A stretch of DNA of 64,000 nucleotides, taken from assembly GCA_050302175.1 (NCBI GenBank), contig JBNLAN010000009.1, positions 62,001 to 126,000 of the forward strand, written 5' to 3'. Below the pieces are notes generated by a model. The model saw nothing but the letters and a program-made list of their open reading frames with translations, did no database searches and had not been told where the DNA came from. This stretch comes from JBNLAN01 sp050302175 (GTDB taxonomy: Bacteria > Pseudomonadota > Zetaproteobacteria > Mariprofundales > Mariprofundaceae). Below are positions 37,682-46,504 of the stretch, one piece after another. Each line of letters starts with the position of its first letter. Position 1 is the stretch's first letter. The translations under genes and the position numbers were made by a program.

Positions 37682-38593
37682 ATGAGAATATTAGTTACAG
37701 GTGGAGCCGGTTTGTTGGCCATGAACTGGGCAGTGCTGAAATATCAGAAGAATTCGCTTTGTCTGTTAACTCATTCCAGACAGGTCAATATGGCTGGTGT
37801 TGAATCGCAATGCGTTCCTCTTGATGAACGCACCTTGTTAACACGTCAATTTGCCCAGTGGATGCCGGACTTGGTGATACATACGGCAGGGATGACCAAT
37901 GTCGATGCTTGTGAAAAGGATCGGGAACAGGCGATGTACGTTAACGGAGCTCTGGCCGGCCATGTGGCATCTGCTGCGGCTGCCTGCGGCTGCCGCCTGG
38001 TCCACATTTCGACGGATCATCTTTTTTCAGGAGATACGCCAAGTGTCGACGAAAATGAAGTGCCGGCACCGGTGAATGCCTATGGCGTCAGCAAGCTGCA
38101 CGGGGAGCAGAGTGTGCTGGAAGCCAAGTCGGATGCCTTGGTGATTCGTACCAATTTTTATGGATGGGGACACCGTCATCGCCGATCCTTCTCCGACTGG
38201 ATCATCACCTCGTTGCGGCAGGGGCGGGAAATTACAGTGTTTGATGATGTCTACTATACCCCGATTCTTATTGATGACCTGGTGAGCACCGTGCATCAAC
38301 TGGTGGATTTGAATGCTTCCGGTATTTTTAATGTTGTCTCGGATGAGAGGGTGTCGAAGTACGATTTCGCATTGGCATTGGCAAAAGAGTTCGGTTTGGA
38401 TAGCAATCTCGTTGTCAGGGGTAGTCTTTCGGATGTGGAGCTACAGGCTGTCAGGCCCAAAGATATGTCGCTCAGTAATCGCAAGGTGGTCGAATTGCTA
38501 GGGCGGCGTTTGGGGAGTATTAATGATGGTGTGCACCAATTGCGCCTGAGTGAGAATCGTCAAATTGAATTGGAAAATGCATTAATGGATTAA
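37682..38593 (+). CDS. RmlD-like nucleotide-sugar reductase (SDR)
   Basis: A 303-residue SDR of the RmlD_sub_bind type. The nucleotide loop is VTGGAGLLAMNWA, departing from the usual GxxGxLG by an Ala-Met. HISTDHLFSGD and YGVSKLHGEQ match the family and provide Ser/Thr and Tyr-x3-Lys. It could reduce the 4-keto group of the RmlB product or another NDP-keto-sugar; without RmlC, L-rhamnose is not assured. It begins the pseudaminic acid locus. Confidence 0.82.
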   Translation: MRILVTGGAGLLAMNWAVLKYQKNSLCLLTHSRQVNMAGVESQCVPLDERTLLTRQFAQWMPDLVIHTAGMTNVDACEKDREQAMYVNGALAGHVASAAAACGCRLVHISTDHLFSGDTPSVDENEVPAPVNAYGVSKLHGEQSVLEAKSDALVIRTNFYGWGHRHRRSFSDWIITSLRQGREITVFDDVYYTPILIDDLVSTVHQLVDLNASGIFNVVSDERVSKYDFALALAKEFGLDSNLVVRGSLSDVELQAVRPKDMSLSNRKVVELLGRRLGSINDGVHQLRLSENRQIELENALMD

Positions 38594-38605
38594 TTTGGAG
38601 TAAAC

Positions 38606-39601
38606 ATGTCTATATTTGATGGGAAATCTGTATTGGTAACAGGAGCTACGGGCTCATTTGGCAAGCGTTTCGTGAAAACACTGCTGGAGAAACATAAGCC
38701 GGAGAGGCTGGTGGTTCTTAGCCGCGACGAGTTGAAACAGTTTGAAATGCAGCAGCAGATCAGCGCGCCGAATCTACGCTATTTTCTGGGCGATGTGCGC
38801 GACAAAGAGCGGCTATACAGGGCATTCGATGGGGTGCAGATCGTTGTTCATGCCGCTGCTATGAAGCAGGTGCCGGCATCGGAATACAATCCGATGGAGG
38901 CGATCAAGACCAATGTCATCGGCGCTGAAAACATTGTCAATGTCTGCATCGATCAGGAAGTTGAGCGGGTGATCGCGTTGAGTACCGATAAGGCTGCGAA
39001 CCCAGCCAATCTGTATGGGGCGACGAAACTCTGTTCTGATAAATTGTTCGTTGCTGCGAATGCATTGTCTGGCAAGCATCGTACCAAATTCTCTGTTGTT
39101 CGTTACGGTAATGTGCTTGGCTCCCGGGGTAGTGTAGTTCCATTTTTTATGAAACTAAGGGAAAGAGGGGTTTTGCCGATTACCGACGAGCGGATGACCC
39201 GTTTCTGGATCACCTTGGGGCAGGGTGTCGATTTCGTGATCAGTTCGATGGAGATGATGCATGGCGGAGAGGTGTTTATACCGAAAATCCCCAGTATGAA
39301 CATCATGGATGTTGCCAAAGCTGTTGCACCGGAATGTAAGACGGAAGTGATTGGTATTCGTCCCGGTGAAAAGCTGCACGAGATTATGATTACCCAGGAT
39401 GATGCGATGAATGTCGCGGAGTTTGACGATCGTTATGTGATCCAGCCAGCTTCCGAATGGTGGGACCAGAATGAGTATATGACATCAACAGGCGCGAAGC
39501 GTGTCAAAGACGGTTTCCAGTACAGCAGTGATCTGAATCATGAATGGTTGTCTGTCGATGGATTGCGTGCGCTGCTGGAGCGGGAAGCCATCGAACTATG
39601 A
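38606..39601 (+). CDS. pseB: UDP-N-acetylglucosamine 4,6-dehydratase (inverting)
   Basis: A 331-residue SDR. VTGATGSFGKRFVKTLL binds NADP, HAAAMKQVPASEYNPMEAIKTNV (in part AAAMKQVPASEYNP) is the FlaA1/PseB signature, and STDKAANPANLYGATK carries the catalytic residues. It performs the first step of pseudaminic acid synthesis, UDP-GlcNAc to the 4-keto-6-deoxy-L-arabino sugar. Its stop overlaps the pseC start codon, as in other pse loci. Confidence 0.95.
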   Translation: MSIFDGKSVLVTGATGSFGKRFVKTLLEKHKPERLVVLSRDELKQFEMQQQISAPNLRYFLGDVRDKERLYRAFDGVQIVVHAAAMKQVPASEYNPMEAIKTNVIGAENIVNVCIDQEVERVIALSTDKAANPANLYGATKLCSDKLFVAANALSGKHRTKFSVVRYGNVLGSRGSVVPFFMKLRERGVLPITDERMTRFWITLGQGVDFVISSMEMMHGGEVFIPKIPSMNIMDVAKAVAPECKTEVIGIRPGEKLHEIMITQDDAMNVAEFDDRYVIQPASEWWDQNEYMTSTGAKRVKDGFQYSSDLNHEWLSVDGLRALLEREAIEL

Positions 39602-40773
39602 TCCCATATGGAAAACATTTTCTCGATGAGGAGGATCACCAGGCGGTGATGAAGGTGCTGCAGGGCGATAGCCTGACGCAAGGGGATGAAGTGGGGCGCT
39701 TTGAGCAGGCGGTAGCCGATTTCACGGGCGCCCGCTATGCCGTTGCCGTGTCGAGTGGAACGGCGGCACTCCATCTGGCCTGCCTTGCGGCGGATGTTGG
39801 CGCTGGAGATCGGGTGGTGACATCGCCCAATACGTTTGTAGCGTCGGCAAACTGCGCTTTTTATGCGGGCGGAACGCCCGAGTTTGCTGATATCGATCCC
39901 GGGACGCTCAATATGTCGCCGGAGATGCTGGATCAGAAGTGCAGGGAACTGGGAAAGGTGAAGGTGGTGATTCCAGTCCACTTCGCCGGTTTGCCTTGCG
40001 ACATGAAAGCCATCAGTGATATCGCCAGAGCCCACGGTGCCATGATTATCGAGGATGCCTGTCATGCCTTGGGCGGCGAGTTTCCCGACGGCGCACGTGT
40101 GGGTAGTTGCGTTTGTTCGGATATGACGGTTTTCTCCTTTCACCCGGTCAAGCATATTGCAGCCGGCGAGGGAGGCATGGTGACTACCAATAGCGAGGCG
40201 ATCTATCACCATCTGCTCCGTCTGCGCAGCCACGGCATCAATAAGGGTGACGATCCGTTTATCAATCGACCCAATGCATTAGACAATAGCGGGTTGGTCA
40301 ACCCCTGGTATTACGAGATGCAGGAGCTGGGTTTCAATTTCCGCATCACCGATATCCAGTCGGCACTGGGAGCCTCGCAGATGAAGAAGCTGGATCGTTT
40401 TGTCGATTTCAGGCGCCGATTGGCCATCCGTTATGATGAGGCGTTTGGTGGTATGAAGTATGTCCGTTCTGCCCAGCCTTCTGGGCGTGAACGAAATGCT
40501 CATCACCTGTATGTATTGCGCATTGACTTTGCGGGCCTTGGCATGAGCCGTGCCGCATTCATGATGGCGCTTCGGGATCGGGGTGTCGGCAGTCAGGTTC
40601 ACTATATTCCTGTGCCAGCCCATCCGTTCTATGAAGCAATGGGTCATGATATGAAACTCTATCCGAATACGGTCAACTACTATGAAGAAGCGATGAGTAT
40701 TCCTTTGTATTATGGCCTTACCGAAAGAGAGCAGGCATTGGTAATTAATGCTGTTCGGGACTTGGCCACATGA
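39598..40773 (+). CDS. pseC: UDP-4-amino-4,6-dideoxy-N-acetyl-L-altrosamine transaminase
   Basis: A 391-residue DegT-family PLP enzyme. MIPYGKHFLDEEDHQAV matches the PseC N terminus, AVAVSSGTAALHLA binds PLP phosphate, IIEDACHALGGEF holds the ring-binding Asp, and the Schiff-base Lys is in FSFHPVKHIAAGEGG. It aminates the PseB product at C4 using glutamate. The ATG overlaps the pseB stop (ATGA), fixing the start within a longer open frame. Confidence 0.95.
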   Translation: MIPYGKHFLDEEDHQAVMKVLQGDSLTQGDEVGRFEQAVADFTGARYAVAVSSGTAALHLACLAADVGAGDRVVTSPNTFVASANCAFYAGGTPEFADIDPGTLNMSPEMLDQKCRELGKVKVVIPVHFAGLPCDMKAISDIARAHGAMIIEDACHALGGEFPDGARVGSCVCSDMTVFSFHPVKHIAAGEGGMVTTNSEAIYHHLLRLRSHGINKGDDPFINRPNALDNSGLVNPWYYEMQELGFNFRITDIQSALGASQMKKLDRFVDFRRRLAIRYDEAFGGMKYVRSAQPSGRERNAHHLYVLRIDFAGLGMSRAAFMMALRDRGVGSQVHYIPVPAHPFYEAMGHDMKLYPNTVNYYEEAMSIPLYYGLTEREQALVINAVRDLAT

Positions 40774-41648
40774 AAATCGGTTTGGGAACAGTCCAGTTTG
40801 GCGTTGACTATGGAATTTCAAACGCTGCGGGGAAGGTTATGGCTGAGGATGTCCAGGACATCCTCTCCTATGCTGCCACACGGGGAATAGATATTCTGGA
40901 TACCGCGCATACCTATGGTTACAGCGAAGAGGCAATTGGCAACAGCGGAATGAGCAGCCAGTTCAGGATTGTGACAAAGACCCCTCTTTTTAAGGACGCG
41001 TCAGTTTCTGCAGAGGATGTAAAGCGCCTTGAAAGAGAATTTAGCCAGTCCCTAAAAAAACTTAAAAGGCCATCTATATACGGGCTTTTGGTGCATCACG
41101 CCGAAGATATTCTCCGCCCGAACGGAGAACGCTTGATTGAAAAAATGAGTGCCTTGGTGGAGTCGGGCAAGGTTGAAAAGATTGGTGTTTCGCTCTATTC
41201 AACTGACGATATGGAAAGCGTCCTAGATATTTTTGTGCCTGATATTATTCAGCTCCCGCTTAATGTTTTTGACCAAGACAAGCTGTCTGACGGAACTTTG
41301 CAAAAGTTGAAGGATATGGGAGTGGAAGTGCATATCAGATCCGTCTTTTTGCAGGGGCTTCTTTTGATGAGGGCGGAACAGTTGCCTCCATTTTTTGCCC
41401 CAATCCGCCCGCATTTGGAAAAGTATCATGCTTTTCTTTCAAAACATGGTCTCTCGCTCTTGCAAGGCGCACTCAAGTTTGTACTGCAAGCTCCCGTTAT
41501 TGACCATGTGATACTGGGTGTTTGCACCCGCAAGCAACTGGAGGAAATTGTTTTAGCGGAAAGCAGTATGCCTGTATCTTACCTGGACATGTCCGAGTTT
41601 GCGCTAACTGATGAAAATTATATCAACCCGTCCAAATGGAAGGTTTAG
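40770..41648 (+). CDS. Aldo/keto reductase
   Basis: A 292-residue TIM-barrel reductase: LGTVQFGVDYGISNAAGK at the N terminus, DILDTAHTYGYSEEAIG with the catalytic Asp and Tyr, then LLVHHAEDIL with the His. The Lys is expected in FRIVTKTP. The family is NADPH-dependent. Overlapping pseC by 4 bases, it probably acts on a keto- or aldo-sugar or on a side-chain precursor in this pathway. It is not part of the minimal Pse route, so it points to a modified nonulosonic acid or glycan. Confidence 0.87.
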   Translation: MKIGLGTVQFGVDYGISNAAGKVMAEDVQDILSYAATRGIDILDTAHTYGYSEEAIGNSGMSSQFRIVTKTPLFKDASVSAEDVKRLEREFSQSLKKLKRPSIYGLLVHHAEDILRPNGERLIEKMSALVESGKVEKIGVSLYSTDDMESVLDIFVPDIIQLPLNVFDQDKLSDGTLQKLKDMGVEVHIRSVFLQGLLLMRAEQLPPFFAPIRPHLEKYHAFLSKHGLSLLQGALKFVLQAPVIDHVILGVCTRKQLEEIVLAESSMPVSYLDMSEFALTDENYINPSKWKV

Positions 41649-41658
41649 AGGAAATTAT

Positions 41659-42942
41659 ATGAGAATTGATCAATCTTTAGCTTTGCTGGAGAGAGCCAAG
41701 AAGGTGATACCTTCGATGACCCAGACTTTTTCAAAAGGGCCGAACCAATGGGTTCGCGGTATTTCACCACATTACCTTACAAGAGGTGAGGGCGCATGGG
41801 TCTGGGATGTTGACGGTAACCGCTATCTGGATTACCTGATGGCTCTGGGGCCGATCACACTTGGGTATGGGTGTTCGGAAGTGGATGAGGCGGTGAAGGC
41901 GCAGGTATCCGACGGCGCCGTATTTAGCCAGATGCACCCTTTGGAAGTGGAGGTTGCTGAGCTTCTTGTTGATCTTATTCCTTGCGCTGAAATGGTTCGC
42001 TTTGCAAAGAACGGCTCGGACGTAACCACAGGTGCCGTTAGGGCAGCAAGAGCATATACCAAACGGGATCGTATTTTGTTCTGTGGCTACCACGGTTGGC
42101 ATGACTGGTATATTGGAACGACCACGAGAAACAAAGGTGTTCCCGATGTGGTCAGTGCTTTATCAGATACGTTTACTTACAACGATCTGGATTCTCTGGA
42201 GGCACTCTTCAAACAGTATCCGGATGATGTTGCTGCAGTAATCATGGAACCCATTGGTGTTGAGATGCCCAAGAATGGTTTTCTTGAGGGAGTGCGAGAT
42301 ATCTGCACCCGGCATGGGGCGCTTCTGATTTTCGATGAAATCGTAAATGGATTCCGTGTCAGGCTTGGTGGGGGGCATGAATATTTTGGCGTCATGCCAG
42401 ATATGGCCTGTTTCGGTAAAGGTATGGCCAATGGCTTACCGCTTTCCGCTGTCGTTGGGCGTAAAGCGGTGATGCAGGAGTTCGACGAAATCTTTTTCTC
42501 CGGAACATTTGGCGGCGAGGTGTTATCTCTGGCCTCTTGTAAGGCAACAGTTGAATTTATGAAAAGGGAGCCGGTGATCGAGCATCTCTGGAAAGCTGGC
42601 GAAGAGCTTTCAGGAATCATTCAAGGTCACGTTGAAAAATTGGATATCGGTAAGGATGCATTGTTGCTTGGGTTGCCGGTTCGGTCGGTTTTGGCTTTTC
42701 CACATAAAGATGAAAAACAGAGCTATATGATGCGTACGTACATTATGCAGGAGTGTGTGAAACGCGGGCTGCTCTATTTCTGCAGTCATATACCGTGCTA
42801 TGCCCATAAGGAAGAGGAGCTGGCATTCACCAGAGGTGTCCTGGATGAGGTGTTCCCTCTCGTCGCTGAAGCCATTCATAACGGGGACGTGGAGAAACGT
42901 CTGGAAGGTAAATGTGTGGAAGCTATTTTCAGGAAGGCGTGA
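41659..42942 (+). CDS. Class III aminotransferase (glutamate-1-semialdehyde aminomutase-like)
   Basis: A 427-residue fold type I PLP enzyme. VWDVDGNRYLDYLMALGPITLGY opens (in part DVDGNRYLDYL), FAKNGSDVTTGAVRAARAYT binds PLP, IFDEIVNGFRV is the Asp motif and the Schiff-base Lys is in CFGKGMANGLPL. It resembles HemL but is set in a glycan locus, so it more likely aminates or isomerises a sugar or small acid. The ATG at 41659 is preceded by AGAGGA; the longer frame overlaps the reductase gene. It ends directly against pseG. Confidence 0.85.
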   Translation: MRIDQSLALLERAKKVIPSMTQTFSKGPNQWVRGISPHYLTRGEGAWVWDVDGNRYLDYLMALGPITLGYGCSEVDEAVKAQVSDGAVFSQMHPLEVEVAELLVDLIPCAEMVRFAKNGSDVTTGAVRAARAYTKRDRILFCGYHGWHDWYIGTTTRNKGVPDVVSALSDTFTYNDLDSLEALFKQYPDDVAAVIMEPIGVEMPKNGFLEGVRDICTRHGALLIFDEIVNGFRVRLGGGHEYFGVMPDMACFGKGMANGLPLSAVVGRKAVMQEFDEIFFSGTFGGEVLSLASCKATVEFMKREPVIEHLWKAGEELSGIIQGHVEKLDIGKDALLLGLPVRSVLAFPHKDEKQSYMMRTYIMQECVKRGLLYFCSHIPCYAHKEEELAFTRGVLDEVFPLVAEAIHNGDVEKRLEGKCVEAIFRKA

Positions 42943-44010
42943 TTGAAAGTTCTGACTGTATTTGATGCCGGAGTTGGAGTTGGGGCCGGGCATCAGAAGC
43001 GCTGCCAGATTCTAGCAAAGGAATTAGAGAAGGAGGGTGTGGAAACGCTACTGATTGCTGGCGGAGGATTACAGCAGGCGGGGATGGCAGTTACGATGAC
43101 TCCGGGAAAAACGTTTGTTTGCTTCGCTATGGAATTTGTCCGTGATTTTGCCGTGCAGAACGAGTGTCAGCTGGTGCTTTTTGATGTAGTACATCAGCAG
43201 ACCCATAAGGCGCTTCGAGATTTCACAGTTGGGGTGCAGGCTATGTCGGCTGACGGGCTACTTGTCGGCCTGATTGACTCCTTTGGTGCCGAATCTTTGC
43301 GAACGTGCTTACCGGAATTACATTGGGATGTCATTATTGCTCCCTATGTCGGGGAGGAAGATGACGATAGTGGCGTTGGGTTAAAGTTGTTCGGACCCGG
43401 TTATTTCCCGCTTGACCTGGATATTGCGGAAATGCGTCCGCGGCAGTTGCGAGACCCTGCAACGCGAGTGCTGATTACGCTGGGAGGCAGCGACCCCAGT
43501 CGGACGAGCCTGAAAAGCATACGAGCTCTGCAAAGTCTTGATGTTCGGGGATTGGAAATCCGTTGTGTAGTCGGTCCATATTTCGATGAGTCATTGCAGC
43601 AGGAACTGGCGCAATCCGTAGCTGAGGACGATCGATTTAAGCTGGTGCATTCACCTCCGGATTTAACTAGCTACTTTAAATGGTGCGATGTTGCTATATC
43701 AGCTTCTGGGCTGACCAAATACGAGTTGGCGGCAGCTGGAGTGCCAGCAATTCTTATCTCTTTGAACAAGTTGCATCATGAGATTAACAAAATATTTATG
43801 CGAGCTGGATCAGCAATTGATATTGGTATTGCAGATGAGGTTGACGATGTGCGTATTGCCGACGCGATGAAGCGTCTGCTGGGGAATTTCGGGTTGCGTA
43901 AAATGTTGTCATCAAATGGGCAGCGCTTGGTGGACGGACAAGGTCTTGCATGTATAGTTTCGAGCCTGATTCGATTGATGGGCAATCAGATGAAAATGGA
44001 GAATATGTGA
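42943..44010 (+). CDS. pseG: UDP-2,4-diacetamido-2,4,6-trideoxy-L-altropyranose hydrolase
   Basis: A 355-residue GT-B-fold hydrolase. The N-terminal GVGAGHQKRCQILAKEL contains the His of the PseG active site, and AISASGLTKYELAAAGVP is the nucleotide-binding signature near the C terminus. It removes UDP to free 6-deoxy-AltdiNAc for PseI. TTG at 42943 starts right after the preceding stop, with AGGAAGG 5 bases upstream. Its stop overlaps the next ATG. Confidence 0.88.
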   Translation: MKVLTVFDAGVGVGAGHQKRCQILAKELEKEGVETLLIAGGGLQQAGMAVTMTPGKTFVCFAMEFVRDFAVQNECQLVLFDVVHQQTHKALRDFTVGVQAMSADGLLVGLIDSFGAESLRTCLPELHWDVIIAPYVGEEDDDSGVGLKLFGPGYFPLDLDIAEMRPRQLRDPATRVLITLGGSDPSRTSLKSIRALQSLDVRGLEIRCVVGPYFDESLQQELAQSVAEDDRFKLVHSPPDLTSYFKWCDVAISASGLTKYELAAAGVPAILISLNKLHHEINKIFMRAGSAIDIGIADEVDDVRIADAMKRLLGNFGLRKMLSSNGQRLVDGQGLACIVSSLIRLMGNQMKMENM

Positions 44011-45047
44011 TGAAGAAATATGCCTTATCTGAATATAAGTGTCCCGCCGGGAAAGGGAAACTTGTGCTGGAGGCGGCGGGTTCTTCTGACGTCGAAATTC
44101 GAGAAGGGATATTAAAGTCTGAAGGAGGTCTGCAGTTTCCGATCCGGGAAGGTATCCCTGACTTTACTTACCCTGAGACGTTAGTGGGTTCCGATGCCAA
44201 ATTTCGCGAAGACTATGATCGCATGGCGGATGAGATATATGACAACTCCATGGACTGGCTGTTCGATCTGTTTTACGTCGAGGAAACTGATATTCGCGAA
44301 AAAATGATCGATCTTCTTGAACTTCGTCCTGGTTTCAGGGTTCTGGAGATCGGTTGTGGTACAGGTCGAGATTCGGTACATATAGCTCGACGCTTGAACT
44401 CAGGGCAGTTCTTTGCACAGGATCTTTCTGCGGGAATGCTTGGGAAGTGCCGTGAACGAATGGAAGCTGATGATGGGATTTCCAATAGCGATTTGGATAT
44501 CGAATATTTTATTGGCAATGCATCATATCTGCCTTTTCCGGACAACTATTTTGATGCGGTGTTTCACTTTGGCGGACTTAATGAGTTTACAGAAGGTAAA
44601 AAGGCACTGGAAGAGATCAGTCGCGTAGTGCGGACTGGTGGTAAGGTGGTTGTAGGAGATGAGTCTGTTGCTCCATGGCTACGTGAGCGTGAATATGGGA
44701 AACTGCTGATCAATAATAATGCTTTGTGGGGGCACCATGTACCACTGGAGATACTCCCTGAAGATGCCTGGAACGTATGCCTGCGCTGGGTTCTCGGCAA
44801 TGCATTTTATGTGATTGATTACGAAGTTGGAGATGGGTTGCCGCCGGCAAATTTTGATCTGATGCACAAGAGTCCCCGGGGAGGAAGCTGCAATACGCGT
44901 TATTTTGGTCAACTTGAAGGGGTAACTCCTGAGGCCAAAGCGCTGGCTTGGGATGCAGCTCAGCACTCCGGGAAAAGCATGCACGAATGGCTAGAAAATA
45001 CTGTTCGTCAGGCTGCTCAGTTGGAATTGAAAGATAAAGCTAATTAA
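44010..45047 (+). CDS. SAM-dependent methyltransferase with Trm112-like N terminus
   Basis: A 345-residue protein. The first 60 residues (YKCPAGKGKLVLE ... GGLQFPIREGIPDF) resemble a Trm112p-type domain with the zinc cysteines reduced to one, followed by a class I methyltransferase: VLEIGCGTGRDSVHIA, AQDLSAGML, YLPFPDNYFDAVFHFGGLNEF. It probably methylates a sugar or a sugar-linked group. The ATG overlaps the pseG stop. It is followed at a short distance by a second methyltransferase. Confidence 0.82.
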   Translation: MKKYALSEYKCPAGKGKLVLEAAGSSDVEIREGILKSEGGLQFPIREGIPDFTYPETLVGSDAKFREDYDRMADEIYDNSMDWLFDLFYVEETDIREKMIDLLELRPGFRVLEIGCGTGRDSVHIARRLNSGQFFAQDLSAGMLGKCRERMEADDGISNSDLDIEYFIGNASYLPFPDNYFDAVFHFGGLNEFTEGKKALEEISRVVRTGGKVVVGDESVAPWLREREYGKLLINNNALWGHHVPLEILPEDAWNVCLRWVLGNAFYVIDYEVGDGLPPANFDLMHKSPRGGSCNTRYFGQLEGVTPEAKALAWDAAQHSGKSMHEWLENTVRQAAQLELKDKAN

Positions 45048-45071
45048 TATTGAAAGGATTCTGGAGAGGAT

Positions 45072-45770
45072 GTGATGAGTAATTCAGAGGTATTGCCACC
45101 ACAGGCAGGAGAGTGGGCTGACTTTGCAGTCGAACGTAGCAACACCAATTATCCGAAGTGGCCTAATGAGGTGATGGTCAAAATGATCTTTGGCAGCTAT
45201 CTGGGTGAGTCGATTAAACCGCAGCCAAATGGTAAGGTGCTGGATGTTGGCTGTGGGTTTGGCAACAATCTGCGACCGTTTCTTGATATGGGATGTGAAT
45301 GCCACGGTATTGAAATACATCCGGATATGGTCAAGGTCGCTAATGAGGTGATTTCCGGGTGGGGATATGAAGCCAATGTGCAGACAGGTTCTAATCGCGC
45401 CCTGCCCTACGAAGACAATAGCTTTGATCTGTTGATCTCTATCAATGCTCTCCATTATGAAGGCAGCGAAGAGAATATTGAAGCGGCTCTGCACGAGTTC
45501 CACCGTGTGCTAAAGCCGGGTGGAGGACTCTATATTTCCACTGTTGGTCCTGAGCACGAGATTTTCCAGCGAGCCCGGCCACTTGGGCATCATCGTTACA
45601 GGGTTCAGGACTGGGACTTTAGAGACGGGCAGGAGTTTTTCTTTTTCGATAATGAAAACTATCTGAAGCTTTACTGCGAGAAACATTTCCCTCATGTCGA
45701 AGTAGGAAAGGTTGTTGAAAACCTGATGACACTTCAGGTTGGTTTCCTGACTGCTGCCTGTAAAAAATAG
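45072..45770 (+). CDS. SAM-dependent methyltransferase
   Basis: A 232-residue class I methyltransferase. VLDVGCGFGNNLRPFLDMG is motif I, GIEIHPDMV motif II, and LPYEDNSFDLLISINALHYEG then LKPGGGLYISTVG complete it. GGAGAGGA precedes GTG 45072 and ATG 45075; the latter is a likely start. The substrate is unknown; position suggests glycan or nonulosonic acid methylation. Confidence 0.85.
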   Translation: MMSNSEVLPPQAGEWADFAVERSNTNYPKWPNEVMVKMIFGSYLGESIKPQPNGKVLDVGCGFGNNLRPFLDMGCECHGIEIHPDMVKVANEVISGWGYEANVQTGSNRALPYEDNSFDLLISINALHYEGSEENIEAALHEFHRVLKPGGGLYISTVGPEHEIFQRARPLGHHRYRVQDWDFRDGQEFFFFDNENYLKLYCEKHFPHVEVGKVVENLMTLQVGFLTAACKK

Positions 45771-45774
45771 CTGT

Positions 45775-46500
45775 ATGAAAGTTGCGATCATGCAGCCAAC
45801 CTGGCTGCCATGGCTGGGCTATTTCGACCTTATCGATCAGGCTGACAGGTTTGTTTTTCTTGATACTGTACAGTTTGAGAAGCAGACGTGGCAGCAACGT
45901 AACAGGCTTAAAAGTTCTGGTGGATTGGGATGGATAACCGTTCCGGTTTTTATAAAAGGCCAGTTTGGGCAGTCTATTGCAGATGTGCAGATTGATCGCA
46001 GGAAGTTTCCTTCCAAGCACCTCCGCACGATTCGGCAGAATTACTCTAGGGCAGTCTATTTCAATGAATATATTGACGAGTTTTCAGATTTGCTTGAAGA
46101 AGGTGACTGGCACTCCCTTTGCGAGCTGAATATTGCTGTCATTGACTGGTTGTGTGAAAAGTTTGGGATAGAGACAGAACTTCTGCGAGCTTCGCAAATG
46201 AAAGCGAACGGGAAAAGAAGTGAGCGCCTTGTAAGTATTTTGAATGAATTTGGCTCCAATGACTACCTCTCACCTATGGGGTCTCTGGAATATCTGCAGG
46301 AGGATCGTGAACTGTTTGAAAAGAGCAGAGTATCGATCAGCTTTCAGAATTACGTTCATCCTGAGTATCAGCAGTTATATCCACCTTTTCTGGCTGGAGC
46401 ATCAGCCCTTGATTTGCTGTTCAATGAAGGATTAAACAGCTTACAGATTATTCGCTCCGGACGTGATTTGCCAATTCCTGCCGCTGAGTTGATGGATTGA
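45775..46500 (+). CDS. WbqC family protein
   Basis: A 241-residue WbqC-like protein. The N-terminal AIMQPTWLPWLGYFDLIDQAD and FLDTVQFEKQTWQQRNRLK segments are the family's signature. Members occur in O-antigen and nonulosonic acid loci and are thought to transfer acyl or amino-acyl groups, but the reaction is not established. It sits between methyltransferases and pseI. Confidence 0.88.
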   Translation: MKVAIMQPTWLPWLGYFDLIDQADRFVFLDTVQFEKQTWQQRNRLKSSGGLGWITVPVFIKGQFGQSIADVQIDRRKFPSKHLRTIRQNYSRAVYFNEYIDEFSDLLEEGDWHSLCELNIAVIDWLCEKFGIETELLRASQMKANGKRSERLVSILNEFGSNDYLSPMGSLEYLQEDRELFEKSRVSISFQNYVHPEYQQLYPPFLAGASALDLLFNEGLNSLQIIRSGRDLPIPAAELMD

Positions 46501-46504
46501 ACGC

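Noticed and set aside
41659..42942. Heme biosynthesis gene hemL
   Set aside because: It resembles glutamate-1-semialdehyde aminomutase, but the position between pse genes and the altered N terminus point to a sugar- or acid-modifying relative.
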